In this document: positions 9,493 through 17,584 of the stretch, in pieces | How the letters are laid out: the number at the start of each line of letters is the position of its first letter | How positions within the stretch are numbered: position 1 is the stretch's first letter | NCBI RefSeq assembly: GCF_011734195.1 | Contig: NZ_JAANTH010000002.1 | Span: forward strand, 62,001-126,000 | Source of the DNA: Halobacterium sp. R2-5 | GTDB lineage: Archaea > Halobacteriota > Halobacteria > Halobacteriales > Halobacteriaceae | Direction: 5' to 3' | Length of the DNA stretch: 64,000 nucleotides | Notes under the pieces: generated by a model | What the model saw: the letters and a program-made list of their open reading frames with translations, nothing else | What the model was told of the DNA's origin: nothing | Database searches by the model: none | Position numbers and translations under genes: made by a program

Positions 9493-9596
9493 ACGCGAGC
9501 TATCTACTGCGAGCGCTGGGAGGCGCGAGCAGGCCGACGAACCGTCGAACCCGCGTACTGCGCGGGTGAGGCGGTGAGGACGGCTTTTTGCCGGAG

Positions 9597-9632
9597 CTTT
9601 TTGCAAGCGACCGAAGGGAGCGCTGCAAAAAG
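9597..9632. repeat. Hairpin with GACCGAAGGGAGCG apex
   Basis: CTTTTTGCA (9597-9605) pairs perfectly with TGCAAAAAG (9624-9632). After a bulged A, GCG/CGC also pairs. The hairpin sits just before the duplicated gltA end. The same core recurs near tRNA-Thr, tRNA-Ser and trm1. Confidence 0.8.
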
Positions 9633-9637
9633 GTCCT

Positions 9638-9716
9638 GGACGACCGCCTCATTCGGCCGCGCGCCCGGTACGTCGGGGAAGAGGACCGCGAACTCGCGCC
9701 CCTCGACGAGCGGTGA
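9638..9716 (+). repeat. Copy 2 of the citrate synthase 3' end (orphan fragment)
   Basis: It is 75/79 identical to 9414-9492, including a stop codon (TGA). It has no start or upstream coding sequence, so it is not an expressed gene by itself. The arrangement is that expected of an attachment-site duplication at a gene 3' end. Confidence 0.93.
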
Positions 9717-9961
9717 TCGCGGATCGACACCGAGTAACCCGTTTCAGCTGTCGGCGGTCACTGCCCTCGGACACTCGGTGTCAATCGCCTATCAAGTAGG
9801 CTCACCGGCCCTCAGTCGGGCACTTTCACTTTCACTGCGCTTTGGTTGCTTTTATCACCCTCCCGGCCATTCGTCCAGTCGTCACACGCTCCGGTTCCCT
9901 CGATTCTCGGGGCGGCGGTACACCACCAACCGTTAACAGCGGCTGCGTCGTAGCCGGCGGC

Positions 9962-11191
9962 ATGATCGGACTCGACGACGTCCTCGACGCCCGCGAACGC
10001 GTCGCGGACGTCGCCCGCCACACCCCGCTGGACTACTCGAACACGTTCTCCACGATGACGGGTGCGGAAGTCCACCTCAAACTGGAGTGCTTCCAGCGCA
10101 CCGGCTCGTTCAAGATTCGCGGCGCCACCAACCGCGTCCGCACGCTCTCCGAAGCCGAGCGCGAGGCCGGCGTCGTCACGGCGTCCGCGGGCAACCACGC
10201 GCAGGGCGTCGCGCTCGCGGCGTCCCGGTCGGGCGTCGACTCGAAGGTCGTGATGCCCGAGGCCGCGCCCATCTCGAAGATCAAGGCGACGAAGAGCTAC
10301 GGCGCCGAGGTCGTCCTCCACGGCGTCGACTACGACGCCGCCCAGGCTCGCGCCCACGAGCTCGAAGACGAGGAGGGCCGGACGTACGTCCACGCGTTCG
10401 ACGACGAGCGCGTGATGGCCGGGCAGGGGACGCTCGGCCTCGAAATCGTCGACGACCTCCCGGAGCTCGACACCGTGGTCGTCCCCATCGGGGGCGGCGG
10501 GCTCATCTCCGGCGTCGCGACCGCCGTGAAAGCCCACGACCCCGACGTCCGCGTCGTCGGCGTGCAGGCCGAGGGCGCCTCGACCGTGGCGTCCTCGCTC
10601 CGGAAGGGACAGCCGCAGGCCGTCGACTCCGTGGACACCATCGCGGACGGCATCGCCGTGCGGCGGGTCGGCGAGAAGACGTTCCTGGTCATCCGGGAGC
10701 GCGTCGACGAGGTCGTCACCGTCTCCGACGACGAGATCGCGACCGCGCTGATGCTGCTGCTCGAACGCGGGAAGACCCTCGTCGAGGGCGCGGGCGCGAC
10801 GCCGCTCGCGGCGCTCCTGGAGGGGAAGTTCGTCTACGAGGACGACGAGGTCATCGTGCCCGCGCTCTGCGGCGGCAACATCGACCTCAACCTCCTCACG
10901 ACGGTCATCATGCGCGGGCTCGTCGACCAGGGCCGCTACGTGAAGGTGCGAACCGTCCTGAAGGACCGCCCGGGCGCGCTCAACGACCTCCTCGATGTCG
11001 TCGCCGACGCGCGCGCGAACATCTACGCCATCCAGCACGACCGCACGAACCGCGACATCGCGATGAACGCCACGGAGGTCGAACTCGACCTCGAAACCCG
11101 CGGCCCCGAGCACGTCGACGCGCTCCTCGACCGCATCCGCGACGAGGGCTTCGAAGTCACCGTCCTCAACGGCCCGCGGCCGCAGGAGTGA
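9962..11191 (+). CDS. ilvA: Threonine ammonia-lyase (threonine deaminase) with C-terminal ACT domain
   Basis: A 409-residue PLP enzyme converting threonine to 2-oxobutanoate and ammonia, the first step towards isoleucine or threonine breakdown. The PLP lysine is K51 in GSFKIRGA. ASAGNHAQGVA and the glycine loop PIGGGGLISGVA follow. The last 80 residues or so form an ACT-like domain (YVKVRTVLKDRPGALNDLLD), which suggests amino-acid feedback control. The start is the ATG at 9962; the upstream extension is non-conserved. Confidence 0.92.
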   Translation: MIGLDDVLDARERVADVARHTPLDYSNTFSTMTGAEVHLKLECFQRTGSFKIRGATNRVRTLSEAEREAGVVTASAGNHAQGVALAASRSGVDSKVVMPEAAPISKIKATKSYGAEVVLHGVDYDAAQARAHELEDEEGRTYVHAFDDERVMAGQGTLGLEIVDDLPELDTVVVPIGGGGLISGVATAVKAHDPDVRVVGVQAEGASTVASSLRKGQPQAVDSVDTIADGIAVRRVGEKTFLVIRERVDEVVTVSDDEIATALMLLLERGKTLVEGAGATPLAALLEGKFVYEDDEVIVPALCGGNIDLNLLTTVIMRGLVDQGRYVKVRTVLKDRPGALNDLLDVVADARANIYAIQHDRTNRDIAMNATEVELDLETRGPEHVDALLDRIRDEGFEVTVLNGPRPQE

Positions 11192-11192
11192 T

Positions 11193-12032
11193 TCACGCCC
11201 GCCGAATCGCGTACTCGACGGTGAGGAACTGCGCGCCGCAGAGCCACATCTCGTGGGTCGCCAGCGCCACCGCGTCGCCGCCCGTCGGGTCGCCCACGTC
11301 GGGCGCTGCTACGGAGCCATCCGTCGGCCACACGTGGAATCGCTGGTCCGCCGGGAGCGCGAACCCGACCGGCGGTACGACCCAGTACAGCCCCGGGTCG
11401 CCGGCGGCCCTCGTGGTCAGTTCCACGCCCGTCGCGTCGCCCGCGCCGAGGTGGTCGACGCGCAGCACCGTCGAGAGGTTGCCGCCGGGCAGCGGCGCTG
11501 CGATGTTCACGAACCGCTCGCCGTCGCTCTCGTGGCTGGCGTACAGCGCGACGAACACCGCGTCGCCGCCCCCGTCCGTGCGAATCCACGCCCGCGCGCC
11601 GTCTCGCGGGTCGATAACCGGGTCGAGCGCGACGAACCGACTCTCGAGCCGGCGCCAGTCCTCGTCGCCCGGCCCGGGGAGGTTCAACTGCGCGACGCGG
11701 GACGTTATCGGGCTAGCGAGCGCCGCGCCCGTCCGGAACGGCCGGTGCCAGCGCGCACGAAGCAGCATCTCGTACTCGGCCGTGCGCTCGTAGAACCGCC
11801 GTACGTCGCCGGCGACCCGACCCGGGTCGAAGCCCTCTCGCGCGTACGCAGCCATGTCGTCCATCTCGCCCGCAATCGCGGGCGCGCTCGGGTCGGCGAG
11901 CCCCCGATGTGCGACGAACTCCGCGCCGATTCGCGCGCCGCCAGAGACGGGGCTGAACGGGACGCCCCGCGCCCGCCACGCCGACGCGCCCGCGAGCAAG
12001 CCGACGACGCCAGCGGCGGTTCGACCGCGCAT
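11193..12032 (-). CDS. Haloarchaeal protein of unknown function, possibly exported or membrane-anchored
   Basis: A 279-residue protein. Its N-terminus has one moderately hydrophobic stretch after two arginines (MRGRTAAGVVGLLAGASAW), which could be a weak signal or anchor. The rest is soluble with scattered aromatic residues. I do not recognise the family. It lies between ilvA and ridA on the opposite strand, with one base between its stop and that of ilvA. Confidence 0.65.
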   Translation of the reverse strand: MRGRTAAGVVGLLAGASAWRARGVPFSPVSGGARIGAEFVAHRGLADPSAPAIAGEMDDMAAYAREGFDPGRVAGDVRRFYERTAEYEMLLRARWHRPFRTGAALASPITSRVAQLNLPGPGDEDWRRLESRFVALDPVIDPRDGARAWIRTDGGGDAVFVALYASHESDGERFVNIAAPLPGGNLSTVLRVDHLGAGDATGVELTTRAAGDPGLYWVVPPVGFALPADQRFHVWPTDGSVAAPDVGDPTGGDAVALATHEMWLCGAQFLTVEYAIRRA

Positions 12033-12091
12033 ACTCCCGCTTGCGACCGCACCGACCAGAGGTTTGCGGGCGCCGGCGGGGACGCGGGCAT

Positions 12092-12099
12092 TTAATATG
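12092..12099 (+). promoter_or_regulatory. TATA box of ridA
   Basis: TTTAATAT lies about 25 bases before the ridA ATG at 12121, consistent with a leaderless transcript. Confidence 0.6.
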
Positions 12100-12120
12100 C
12101 GGCGCCGCGACGCATCTGCC

Positions 12121-12504
12121 ATGAAGCGGACCATCGAGACGCCCGACGCCCCCGCCGCGGTCGGCGCGTACAGCCAGGCGACGACTGACGGCGACGTCGT
12201 GTTCACGGCCGGCCAGATTCCGATGACGCCGGACGGCGAGCTCCTCGACGACGAGCCCATCGCCACCCAGACCCGCCAGAGCCTCGAGAACGTCAAGGCC
12301 ATCCTCGAAGCCGAGGGGCTCACGATGCAGGACGTCCTCAAGGTCTCCGTGTTCATGGACGACATCGACGACTTCGACGCGATGAACGACGCGTACGCGG
12401 AGTACTTCCAGGACAACCCGCCCGCCCGGTCGGCCGTCGAGGTCGCCGCGCTCCCGAAAGGCGTCGGCGTCGAAATCGAAGCCGTCGCCGCCCAGCGCGA
12501 CTAG
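12121..12504 (+). CDS. ridA: RidA family enamine/imine deaminase
   Basis: A 127-residue YjgF/YER057c/UK114 protein. RidA hydrolyses reactive enamine/imine intermediates such as those released by PLP enzymes like threonine deaminase. Signatures include AVGAYSQA, FTAGQIPMTPDGEL, R103 in PARSAVEVAALPKG and the C-terminal EIEAVA. Its closeness to ilvA, with one opposite-strand gene between, fits that role. The next start codon follows its stop directly. Confidence 0.92.
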   Translation: MKRTIETPDAPAAVGAYSQATTDGDVVFTAGQIPMTPDGELLDDEPIATQTRQSLENVKAILEAEGLTMQDVLKVSVFMDDIDDFDAMNDAYAEYFQDNPPARSAVEVAALPKGVGVEIEAVAAQRD

Positions 12505-12693
12505 ATGGACCGCTCCACGCTCGACACGCTGGCGTGGGGCGCTGTCGGCGCGCTCGCGTTCCTCGTGCTCGCACAGGGCTACCGGCTGTTCGCCGGCGAC
12601 GGCGTCGGCTTCCTCCCGCTGCTCGGCGTCGCCGCCGTCGTCTTCGCCGCCTCCACCGGCGTCGCGCACCTCGCCGCAACCCGGCTGCGCTGA
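12505..12693 (+). CDS. Small two-helix membrane protein
   Basis: A 62-residue protein with two hydrophobic segments (about 8-27 and 35-57) joined by a short acidic loop. The ATG follows the ridA TAG with no gap, so it is very probably co-translated with ridA. Function is unknown. Confidence 0.65.
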   Translation: MDRSTLDTLAWGAVGALAFLVLAQGYRLFAGDGVGFLPLLGVAAVVFAASTGVAHLAATRLR

Positions 12694-12706
12694 CCCGAAA
12701 AGAAGG

Positions 12707-12714
12707 GTTTAAAC
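12707..12714 (+). promoter_or_regulatory. TATA box of tRNA-Ser
   Basis: GTTTAAAC, preceded by the purine-rich BRE-like CGAAAAG, lies about 30 bases before the mature tRNA 5' end. Confidence 0.65.
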
Positions 12715-12739
12715 GACAGACCCGGATAGATTACGACGG

Positions 12740-12821
12740 GCCGGGATGGCCGAATGGCAAAGCGCACGCCTGGAAAGCGTGTCCCCTTACGGGGTTCAGG
12801 GTTCAAATCCCTGTCCCGGCG
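12740..12821 (+). tRNA. tRNA-Ser (anticodon GGA)
   Basis: A class II tRNA. The acceptor stem GCCGGGA pairs with TCCCGGC and the discriminator is G. The anticodon stem CACGC/GCGTG carries loop CTGGAAA, giving anticodon GGA. The long variable arm is TCCCC-TTAC-GGGG and the T arm is CAGGG-TTCAAAT-CCCTG. CCA is not encoded. Its last 23 bases are repeated exactly at 12937-12959. Confidence 0.95.
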
Positions 12822-13204
12822 CTTCTCGTGACGTAACGGCTCCGAGCGGCGCGTCTCGTCGCGCCGCGAGAGCCATCGTCGAGTGAACGCGAGGGATTTG
12901 CACCACGGCAGACCGAACGCGGTGAGGGCTGGCATCGGGTTCAAATCCCTGTCCCGGCGTTGTACCTTTTTACTCCTCGGGTGCGCTCGCTTCGCTCGCG
13001 CACCGCTCGTCGCAAAAATCTACGCTACAAACTCCCCGCTCGCTCTTCGTTCGCTCGCGGTGAAACGCGCGGCCGAGCCGCGCGTATGCTTGCTCCGCTA
13101 TTGGGGATTTAGTGCCTGAAAGTCGCAGCCCACGCGGCTATGCGGGCGCGACTGTTCTCCGCACGGCCCAAGCGTTCTTCTCGTCGGCTGCCGAAGGTCA
13201 CAGT
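12822..13204. other. Intergenic region after tRNA-Ser
   Basis: I see no gene here. It contains an inverted fragment of the tRNA T arm (12892-12904), an apex with GACCGAACGCGG, the exact 23-bp copy of the tRNA 3' end (12937-12959), and then GAGCGA-rich palindromic sequence of the kind common between haloarchaeal genes. Confidence 0.8.
12937..12959 (+). repeat. Exact 23-bp copy of the tRNA-Ser 3' end
   Basis: It is identical to 12799-12821 (T arm, 3' acceptor strand and discriminator). There is no 5' half, so this is a fragment and not a second tRNA. A near-perfect inverted copy of its first 13 bases lies at 12892-12904. Confidence 0.95.
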
Positions 13205-13426
13205 ATGAGTGACCGGGATTCTTCTGTGCCCGTCGAGGAGGACGAGGAGTACGTCGTGGACGTCGAGAGCATCGGCGAGGAGGGCGACGGCGTCGCGCAC
13301 GTCGACGACTTCGTTGTGCTGGTTCCCGAAGGCGACATGGGCGACCGGGTGCGGGTGCGCATCGACCGCGTGGAGGCCGACTACGCGATGGCGGAGCTGG
13401 TCGGCCACGAGTCCGACGTCGCGTAA
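13205..13426 (+). CDS. TRAM domain protein
   Basis: A 73-residue protein consisting of one TRAM (OB-fold) domain: VVDVESIGEEGDGVAHVDDF, then VLVPEGDMGDRVRVRIDRV. TRAM domains bind RNA. Single-TRAM proteins are frequent in archaea, where some act as RNA chaperones. It has its own position upstream of the thermosome gene, with 169 bases between. Confidence 0.88.
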   Translation: MSDRDSSVPVEEDEEYVVDVESIGEEGDGVAHVDDFVVLVPEGDMGDRVRVRIDRVEADYAMAELVGHESDVA

Positions 13427-13559
13427 CTTAAAGCCCCACTCTCCGAGGGCACCTCGTGGTAACGACTGTCACACTATTCGGCATCTGTAGTTATTTTGCG
13501 CGGGATTCACGGCGTATCGGCCGTTCCGACACGAGGCGACCTCGGGGTAACATAGGAAC

Positions 13560-13568
13560 CTTTATATA
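13560..13568 (+). promoter_or_regulatory. TATA box of the thermosome gene
   Basis: CTTTATATA is a strong match to the haloarchaeal TATA element and is centred about 32 bases before the ATG at 13596. The surrounding 169 bases are the only space for heat-shock control. Confidence 0.75.
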
Positions 13569-13595
13569 GAATCACATTCAATCTTTCAGGTACCT

Positions 13596-15263
13596 ATGGC
13601 ACAACAGCAGCGGATGCAGGGTCAGCCCATGATCATCATGGGAGACGACGCACAGCGCGTGAAGGACAAGGACGCTCAGGAGCACAACATCTCCGCGGCG
13701 CGAGCCGTCGCGGACGCCGTCCGCTCCACACTCGGGCCGAAAGGCATGGACAAGATGCTCGTCTCCTCGATGGGCGACGTCACCGTCACGAACGACGGCG
13801 TCACCATCCTCCAGGAGATGGACATCGACAACCCGACCGCGGAGATGATCGTCGAAGTCGCCGAGACCCAGGAAGACGAGGCCGGCGACGGCACGACGAC
13901 CGCGGTCGCCATCGCGGGCGAACTCCTCAAGAACGCCGAGGACCTCCTCGAGCGCGACATCCACCCGACCGCTATCATCAAGGGCTACAACCTCGCCGCC
14001 GAGCAGGCCCGCGAGGAAGTCGACAACGTCGCTATCGACGTCGACCCCGACGACGAGGACCTCATCCGCAGCGTCGCGGAGACCTCCATGACCGGCAAGG
14101 GCGCCGAGCTCGACAAGGAGCTGCTCTCCGGCATCATCTACCAGGCCATCAATCAGGTCTCCGTGAAGGCCGACGACGGTAGCGTCGTCGTCGACGCCGC
14201 GAACATCAACATCGAGACCCAGAACGGCCAGAGCGTCGGTAACTCCGAACTCCTCGTCGGCGGCGCCATCGACAAGGACCCCGTCCACGACCAGATGCCC
14301 AGCGAGGTCGAGGACGCCAAGATCCTCCTCCTCAACGAGGCCGTCGAGGTCGAGGAAGCCGAAGCCGACACCTCCGTCAGCATCGACAGCCCCGACCAGC
14401 TCCAGTCCTTCCTCGACCAGGAAGAAGAGCAGCTGAAGGAGAAGGTCCAGCAGATCGTCGACACCGGCGCGAACGTCGTCTTCTGCCAGAAGGGCATCGA
14501 CGACATGGCCCAGCACTACCTCGCGAAGGAGGGCATCCTCGCGGTGCGCCGGACGAAGAAGTCCGACATCGAGTTCCTGACGAACGTCCTGAACACGTCC
14601 GTCGTCACGGACCTCGACGCCGCCTCCGAGGCCGACGTCGCCAGCGGCTCCGTCACTCGCGACGCCGAGGACGAGCTGTTCTACGTCGAGGGCCACGACG
14701 ACGAGGCCCACGGCGTCACCATCCTCCTGCGCGGCTCCACCGACCACGTCGTCGACGAGCTCGAGCGCGGCGTCACCGACGCCCTCGACGTCTCCGCGCA
14801 GACGCTCTCCGACGGCCGCGTCCTCCCCGGCGGCGGTGCCGTCGAGGTCGAGGTCGCCGACCGCCTCCGCGACTTCGCGGACTCCGTCGAGGGCCGCGAA
14901 CAGCTCGCCGTCGAAGCGTTCGCGGACTCCCTGGAGCTCGTGCCGCGCGTGCTCGCCGAGAACGCCGGCCTCGACTCCATCGACACGCTCGTCGACCTGC
15001 GCTCCGCCCACGAGTCCGGCGAAGCGCGCACCGGCCTGAACGTCCTCTCCGGCGACCTCGAAGACACCTTCGAAGCCGGTGTCGTCGAGCCCGCACACGC
15101 CAAAGAGCAGGCCGTCACGAGCGCCTCCGAGGCCGCGAACCTCGTGCTCAAAATCGACGACATCATCTCCGCCGGCGACCTGTCGACCGACAAGGGCGAC
15201 GACGAAGGCGGCGCCGGCGGCATGGGCGGCGGTATGGGCGGCGGCATGGGCGGCATGATGTAA
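13596..15263 (+). CDS. Thermosome (group II chaperonin) subunit
   Basis: A 555-residue ATP-dependent folding chaperonin subunit; two eight-membered rings act in the cytoplasm. The marks are the N-terminal [15 protein letters not shown], the nucleotide motif [17 protein letters not shown], and the C-terminal glycine-methionine tail (repeated GGM). Haloarchaea often have two or three paralogues, so alpha versus beta is not assigned. The stop codon lies inside a 29-bp palindrome (15259-15287). Confidence 0.96.
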   Translation: MAQQQRMQGQPMIIMGDDAQRVKDKDAQEHNISAARAVADAVRSTLGPKGMDKMLVSSMGDVTVTNDGVTILQEMDIDNPTAEMIVEVAETQEDEAGDGTTTAVAIAGELLKNAEDLLERDIHPTAIIKGYNLAAEQAREEVDNVAIDVDPDDEDLIRSVAETSMTGKGAELDKELLSGIIYQAINQVSVKADDGSVVVDAANINIETQNGQSVGNSELLVGGAIDKDPVHDQMPSEVEDAKILLLNEAVEVEEAEADTSVSIDSPDQLQSFLDQEEEQLKEKVQQIVDTGANVVFCQKGIDDMAQHYLAKEGILAVRRTKKSDIEFLTNVLNTSVVTDLDAASEADVASGSVTRDAEDELFYVEGHDDEAHGVTILLRGSTDHVVDELERGVTDALDVSAQTLSDGRVLPGGGAVEVEVADRLRDFADSVEGREQLAVEAFADSLELVPRVLAENAGLDSIDTLVDLRSAHESGEARTGLNVLSGDLEDTFEAGVVEPAHAKEQAVTSASEAANLVLKIDDIISAGDLSTDKGDDEGGAGGMGGGMGGGMGGMM

Positions 15264-15287
15264 AATCGGTCTGAGACCGATTTTACA
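15259..15287. repeat. Perfect palindrome over the thermosome stop codon
   Basis: 14-bp arms (15259-15272 and 15274-15287) surround a single central base. The stop codon TAA is in the left arm. It may act as an mRNA 3' stabiliser or terminator hairpin. Confidence 0.9.
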
Positions 15288-15575
15288 GCAGCCGACGGAG
15301 CTCCGCTCAGTCGGAACGATGTAAACCCACGTTTCGCCCTGCGCTCGCGGCGCTTCGCGCCGCTCGCTCGGCCAAAACTTGGGGGAAAAGCCCCGTCGGC
15401 CCACCGAAGGTGGGCCTCGGGGCCCGAGCGCTTTGCGCTCGGGGAATCGCGCGGCTTCGTCGCGCGAATGCTAGCCCCTACTGACCCGCTCCGCCTGCAC
15501 CGCTCGCTGACCGATTCGCGATTTTCTTCCGGTAGTTCGCTCGACAGCCGAGCGGCCGCGAAAAACGGGGCCGGC
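15264..15575. other. Intergenic hairpin cluster between thermosome and lrp
   Basis: No gene is visible. After the stop-codon palindrome come perfect hairpins with arms at 15347-15353/15357-15363 (loop TTC), 15398-15405/15409-15416 (loop GAA, extended by CCCCG/CGGGG), 15423-15431/15435-15443 (loop TTT) and 15447-15453/15461-15467. The sequence GATGTAAA from the gene end recurs at 15318-15325. Confidence 0.85.
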
Positions 15576-16037
15576 TTACTCGTCGTCGATGTCGAGTTCG
15601 AACTGCTCGTGTTCGGCCGCGGCGTTCAGCACGACGCTCGTGTTGGACTCCTTGATGTCGGCGTCCGCGAGCAGTTCCTTGATGAGGGAGTTCATGTCGT
15701 CGGTGTCATTGAACTTCCCGACGGCGATGACGTCGTGGTCGCCGGTGACCTCGTAGACGGACACCATCTGCTTGTGGTCGCGGAAGCGGTCGGTGATGTC
15801 GGGGAGCGCGCCGCCCTCTACCTTGAGCTGGATGATGGCGGTGACGTCGTAGCCGAGCTGGTCGTAGTCGACGACGGGCACGTACCCCTCGATGACGCCC
15901 TCGTTTTCCAGGTCTTTGAGGTGGTTCGAGACGGTAGTGACGGATACGTCGAGCTCGTCGGCGAGGCTACGGAGGCTCGCGCGGCCGTCCGCGAGAAGTT
16001 CGTTGACGAGGTGCGCGTCGAGGTTTTCGTACGTCAT
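15576..16037 (-). CDS. lrp: Lrp/AsnC family transcriptional regulator
   Basis: A 153-residue regulator with an N-terminal winged HTH (about residues 5-55, [24 protein letters not shown]) and a C-terminal RAM/ligand domain ([18 protein letters not shown]). Lrp proteins bind amino acids and act as octamers. It is divergent from glnA. Related lrp-glnA pairs occur in other haloarchaea, so control of glutamine synthetase and of itself is likely. The ATG at 16037 is preferred: a TATTCTATA-like box lies about 28 bases upstream and a GGGGGAG tract sits just before it. Confidence 0.92.
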   Translation of the reverse strand: MTYENLDAHLVNELLADGRASLRSLADELDVSVTTVSNHLKDLENEGVIEGYVPVVDYDQLGYDVTAIIQLKVEGGALPDITDRFRDHKQMVSVYEVTGDHDVIAVGKFNDTDDMNSLIKELLADADIKESNTSVVLNAAAEHEQFELDIDDE

Positions 16038-16161
16038 ATCTCCCCCTTCACCCTCCTCCGTATAGAAGTTTACGAATGTCCAGTTATCGGTTGGAAGCAC
16101 AAATTTACGTTAACCCATACTGCTTTAATGGTGGACGGCATCGTCTGTCCTGTCCACACAA
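16038..16161. promoter_or_regulatory. Divergent lrp-glnA promoter region
   Basis: On the minus strand TTCTATA at about 16061-16067 serves lrp. On the plus strand CTTTAAT at 16123-16129 serves glnA, about 36 bases before its ATG. The 50 or so bases between the boxes are AT-richer (AATTTACGTTAACC) and are the likely Lrp operator. Confidence 0.6.
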
Positions 16162-17535
16162 ATGACGGACGGGAATCCTAGCGAGGGCCTCGGCCCGAGC
16201 GAGCAGGCGGTACTCGAAAAGATCGACGAACAGAACATCGACTTCCTCCGCCTCCAGTTCACGGACATCCTCGGCACCGTGAAGAACGTCTCGATCCCCG
16301 CGAGCCAGGCGGAGAAGGCGTTCACGGACGGCATCTACTTCGACGGCTCGTCCATCGAGGGCTTCGTCCGCATCCAGGAGTCGGACATGCGCCTCGTCCC
16401 CGACCCCGACACGTTCTCGGTGCTCCCGTGGCGCACCCGCGAGGACGAGGGCTCCGGCGGCGCCGCGCGCCTCATCTGCGACGTCATCAACACGTCGACC
16501 GGCGAGCCCTTCGAGGGCGACCCGCGGTACGTCCTCAAGCAGGCGCTCGACCGCGCCGAGGAGATGGGCTACACCGTCAACGCCGCGCCCGAACCCGAGT
16601 TCTTCCTCTTCGAGGAGGACGAGGATGGCCGCGCCACCACGAACACCAACGACGCCGGCGGGTACTTCGACCTCGCGCCGAAGGACCTCGCCAGCGACGT
16701 GCGCCGCGACATCATCTACGGCCTCGAAGACATGGGCTTCGAGATCGAGGCCTCCCACCACGAGGTCGCGCAGGGCCAGCACGAGATCAACTTCGAGTAC
16801 GACGACGCCCTCTCGACGGCCGACAACGTCGGGACGTTCCGCACGGTCGTGCGCGCTATCGCGGCCCAGCACGACCTCCACGCGACGTTCATGCCTAAGC
16901 CCATCCCGCGCATCAACGGCTCCGGCATGCACACCCACATCTCGCTGTTCAAGGACGGCGAGAACGCGTTCCACGACGGCGACGACGAGTTCGACCTCTC
17001 GGAGACGGCCAAGCAGTTCACCGCCGGCATCCTCGAACACGCGCCCGCCCTCGCCGCGGTCACCAACCCGACCGTGAACTCCTACAAGCGCCTCGTCCCC
17101 GGCTACGAGGCGCCGGTGTACGTCGCGTGGTCGGACCGCAACCGCTCCGCGCTCATCCGGAAGCCGGCCGCGCGCGTGCCGGCCGCGAGCCGCATCGAGG
17201 CGCGCTTCCCCGACCCGTCCTGTAACCCGTACCTCGCGCTCGCGGCGCTCATCCACGCCGGCCTCGACGGCATCAAGAAGGGCCTGGAGTGCCCGGACCC
17301 GGTCCGCGAGAACATCTACGAGTTCGACGAGCAGAAGCGCGAGGAGTACGGCATCGAGACGCTCCCGTCGAACCTCGGCGAGGCCCTCGACGCCCTCGAG
17401 GAGGACGAAGTCGTCCAGGACGCCCTGGGCGAGCACGTCGGCGAGAAGTTCCTCGAAGCGAAGAACTCCGAGTACGACGACTACCGCGTCGACGTCTCTC
17501 AGTGGGAGCTCGACCGCTACCTCGAGAAGTTCTGA
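16162..17535 (+). CDS. glnA: Glutamine synthetase, type I
   Basis: A 457-residue enzyme making glutamine from glutamate, ammonia and ATP. Signatures include [42 protein letters not shown] and [19 protein letters not shown]. The length and C-terminal region fit the GSI-alpha type, which lacks the adenylylation loop, so regulation is probably by transcription and GlnK-like partners. A divergent Lrp gene lies 124 bases upstream. Confidence 0.96.
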   Translation: MTDGNPSEGLGPSEQAVLEKIDEQNIDFLRLQFTDILGTVKNVSIPASQAEKAFTDGIYFDGSSIEGFVRIQESDMRLVPDPDTFSVLPWRTREDEGSGGAARLICDVINTSTGEPFEGDPRYVLKQALDRAEEMGYTVNAAPEPEFFLFEEDEDGRATTNTNDAGGYFDLAPKDLASDVRRDIIYGLEDMGFEIEASHHEVAQGQHEINFEYDDALSTADNVGTFRTVVRAIAAQHDLHATFMPKPIPRINGSGMHTHISLFKDGENAFHDGDDEFDLSETAKQFTAGILEHAPALAAVTNPTVNSYKRLVPGYEAPVYVAWSDRNRSALIRKPAARVPAASRIEARFPDPSCNPYLALAALIHAGLDGIKKGLECPDPVRENIYEFDEQKREEYGIETLPSNLGEALDALEEDEVVQDALGEHVGEKFLEAKNSEYDDYRVDVSQWELDRYLEKF

Positions 17536-17584
17536 GCGCCCCCCCTCGACTTTTCTTTCGCGTCGACGGACCCGACAGCGACCG

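Larger units (their letters stand above)
9493..9961. other. Intergenic region between gltA and ilvA
   Basis: It holds no convincing gene. It contains the second copy of the gltA end (9638-9716), an inverted fragment of it (9567-9575), a 9-bp-arm hairpin (9597-9605 with 9624-9632, loop containing GCGACCGAAGGGAGCG), and a perfect 10-bp inverted repeat (9726-9735 with 9773-9782). Before ilvA there are TATA-like sequences at 9849-9855 and 9930-9935. Confidence 0.85.

Noticed and set aside
6574-9606. Very long open frames antisense to known genes (also opposite the thermosome, aceB, agl23 and others)
   Set aside because: They mirror GC-rich codon third positions of the real genes, have arginine- or low-complexity-rich translations, and match no family.
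9493-9782. Inverted repeats after gltA considered as insertion-sequence ends
   Set aside because: The enclosed DNA is far too short for a transposase and no target-site duplication is clear.
12937-12959. Second tRNA gene
   Set aside because: Only the last 23 bases are present; D arm, anticodon arm and 5' acceptor strand are missing.
15259-15470. Hairpin cluster considered as a CRISPR array
   Set aside because: The stems differ in sequence, there is no constant repeat-spacer spacing, and no cas gene is near.
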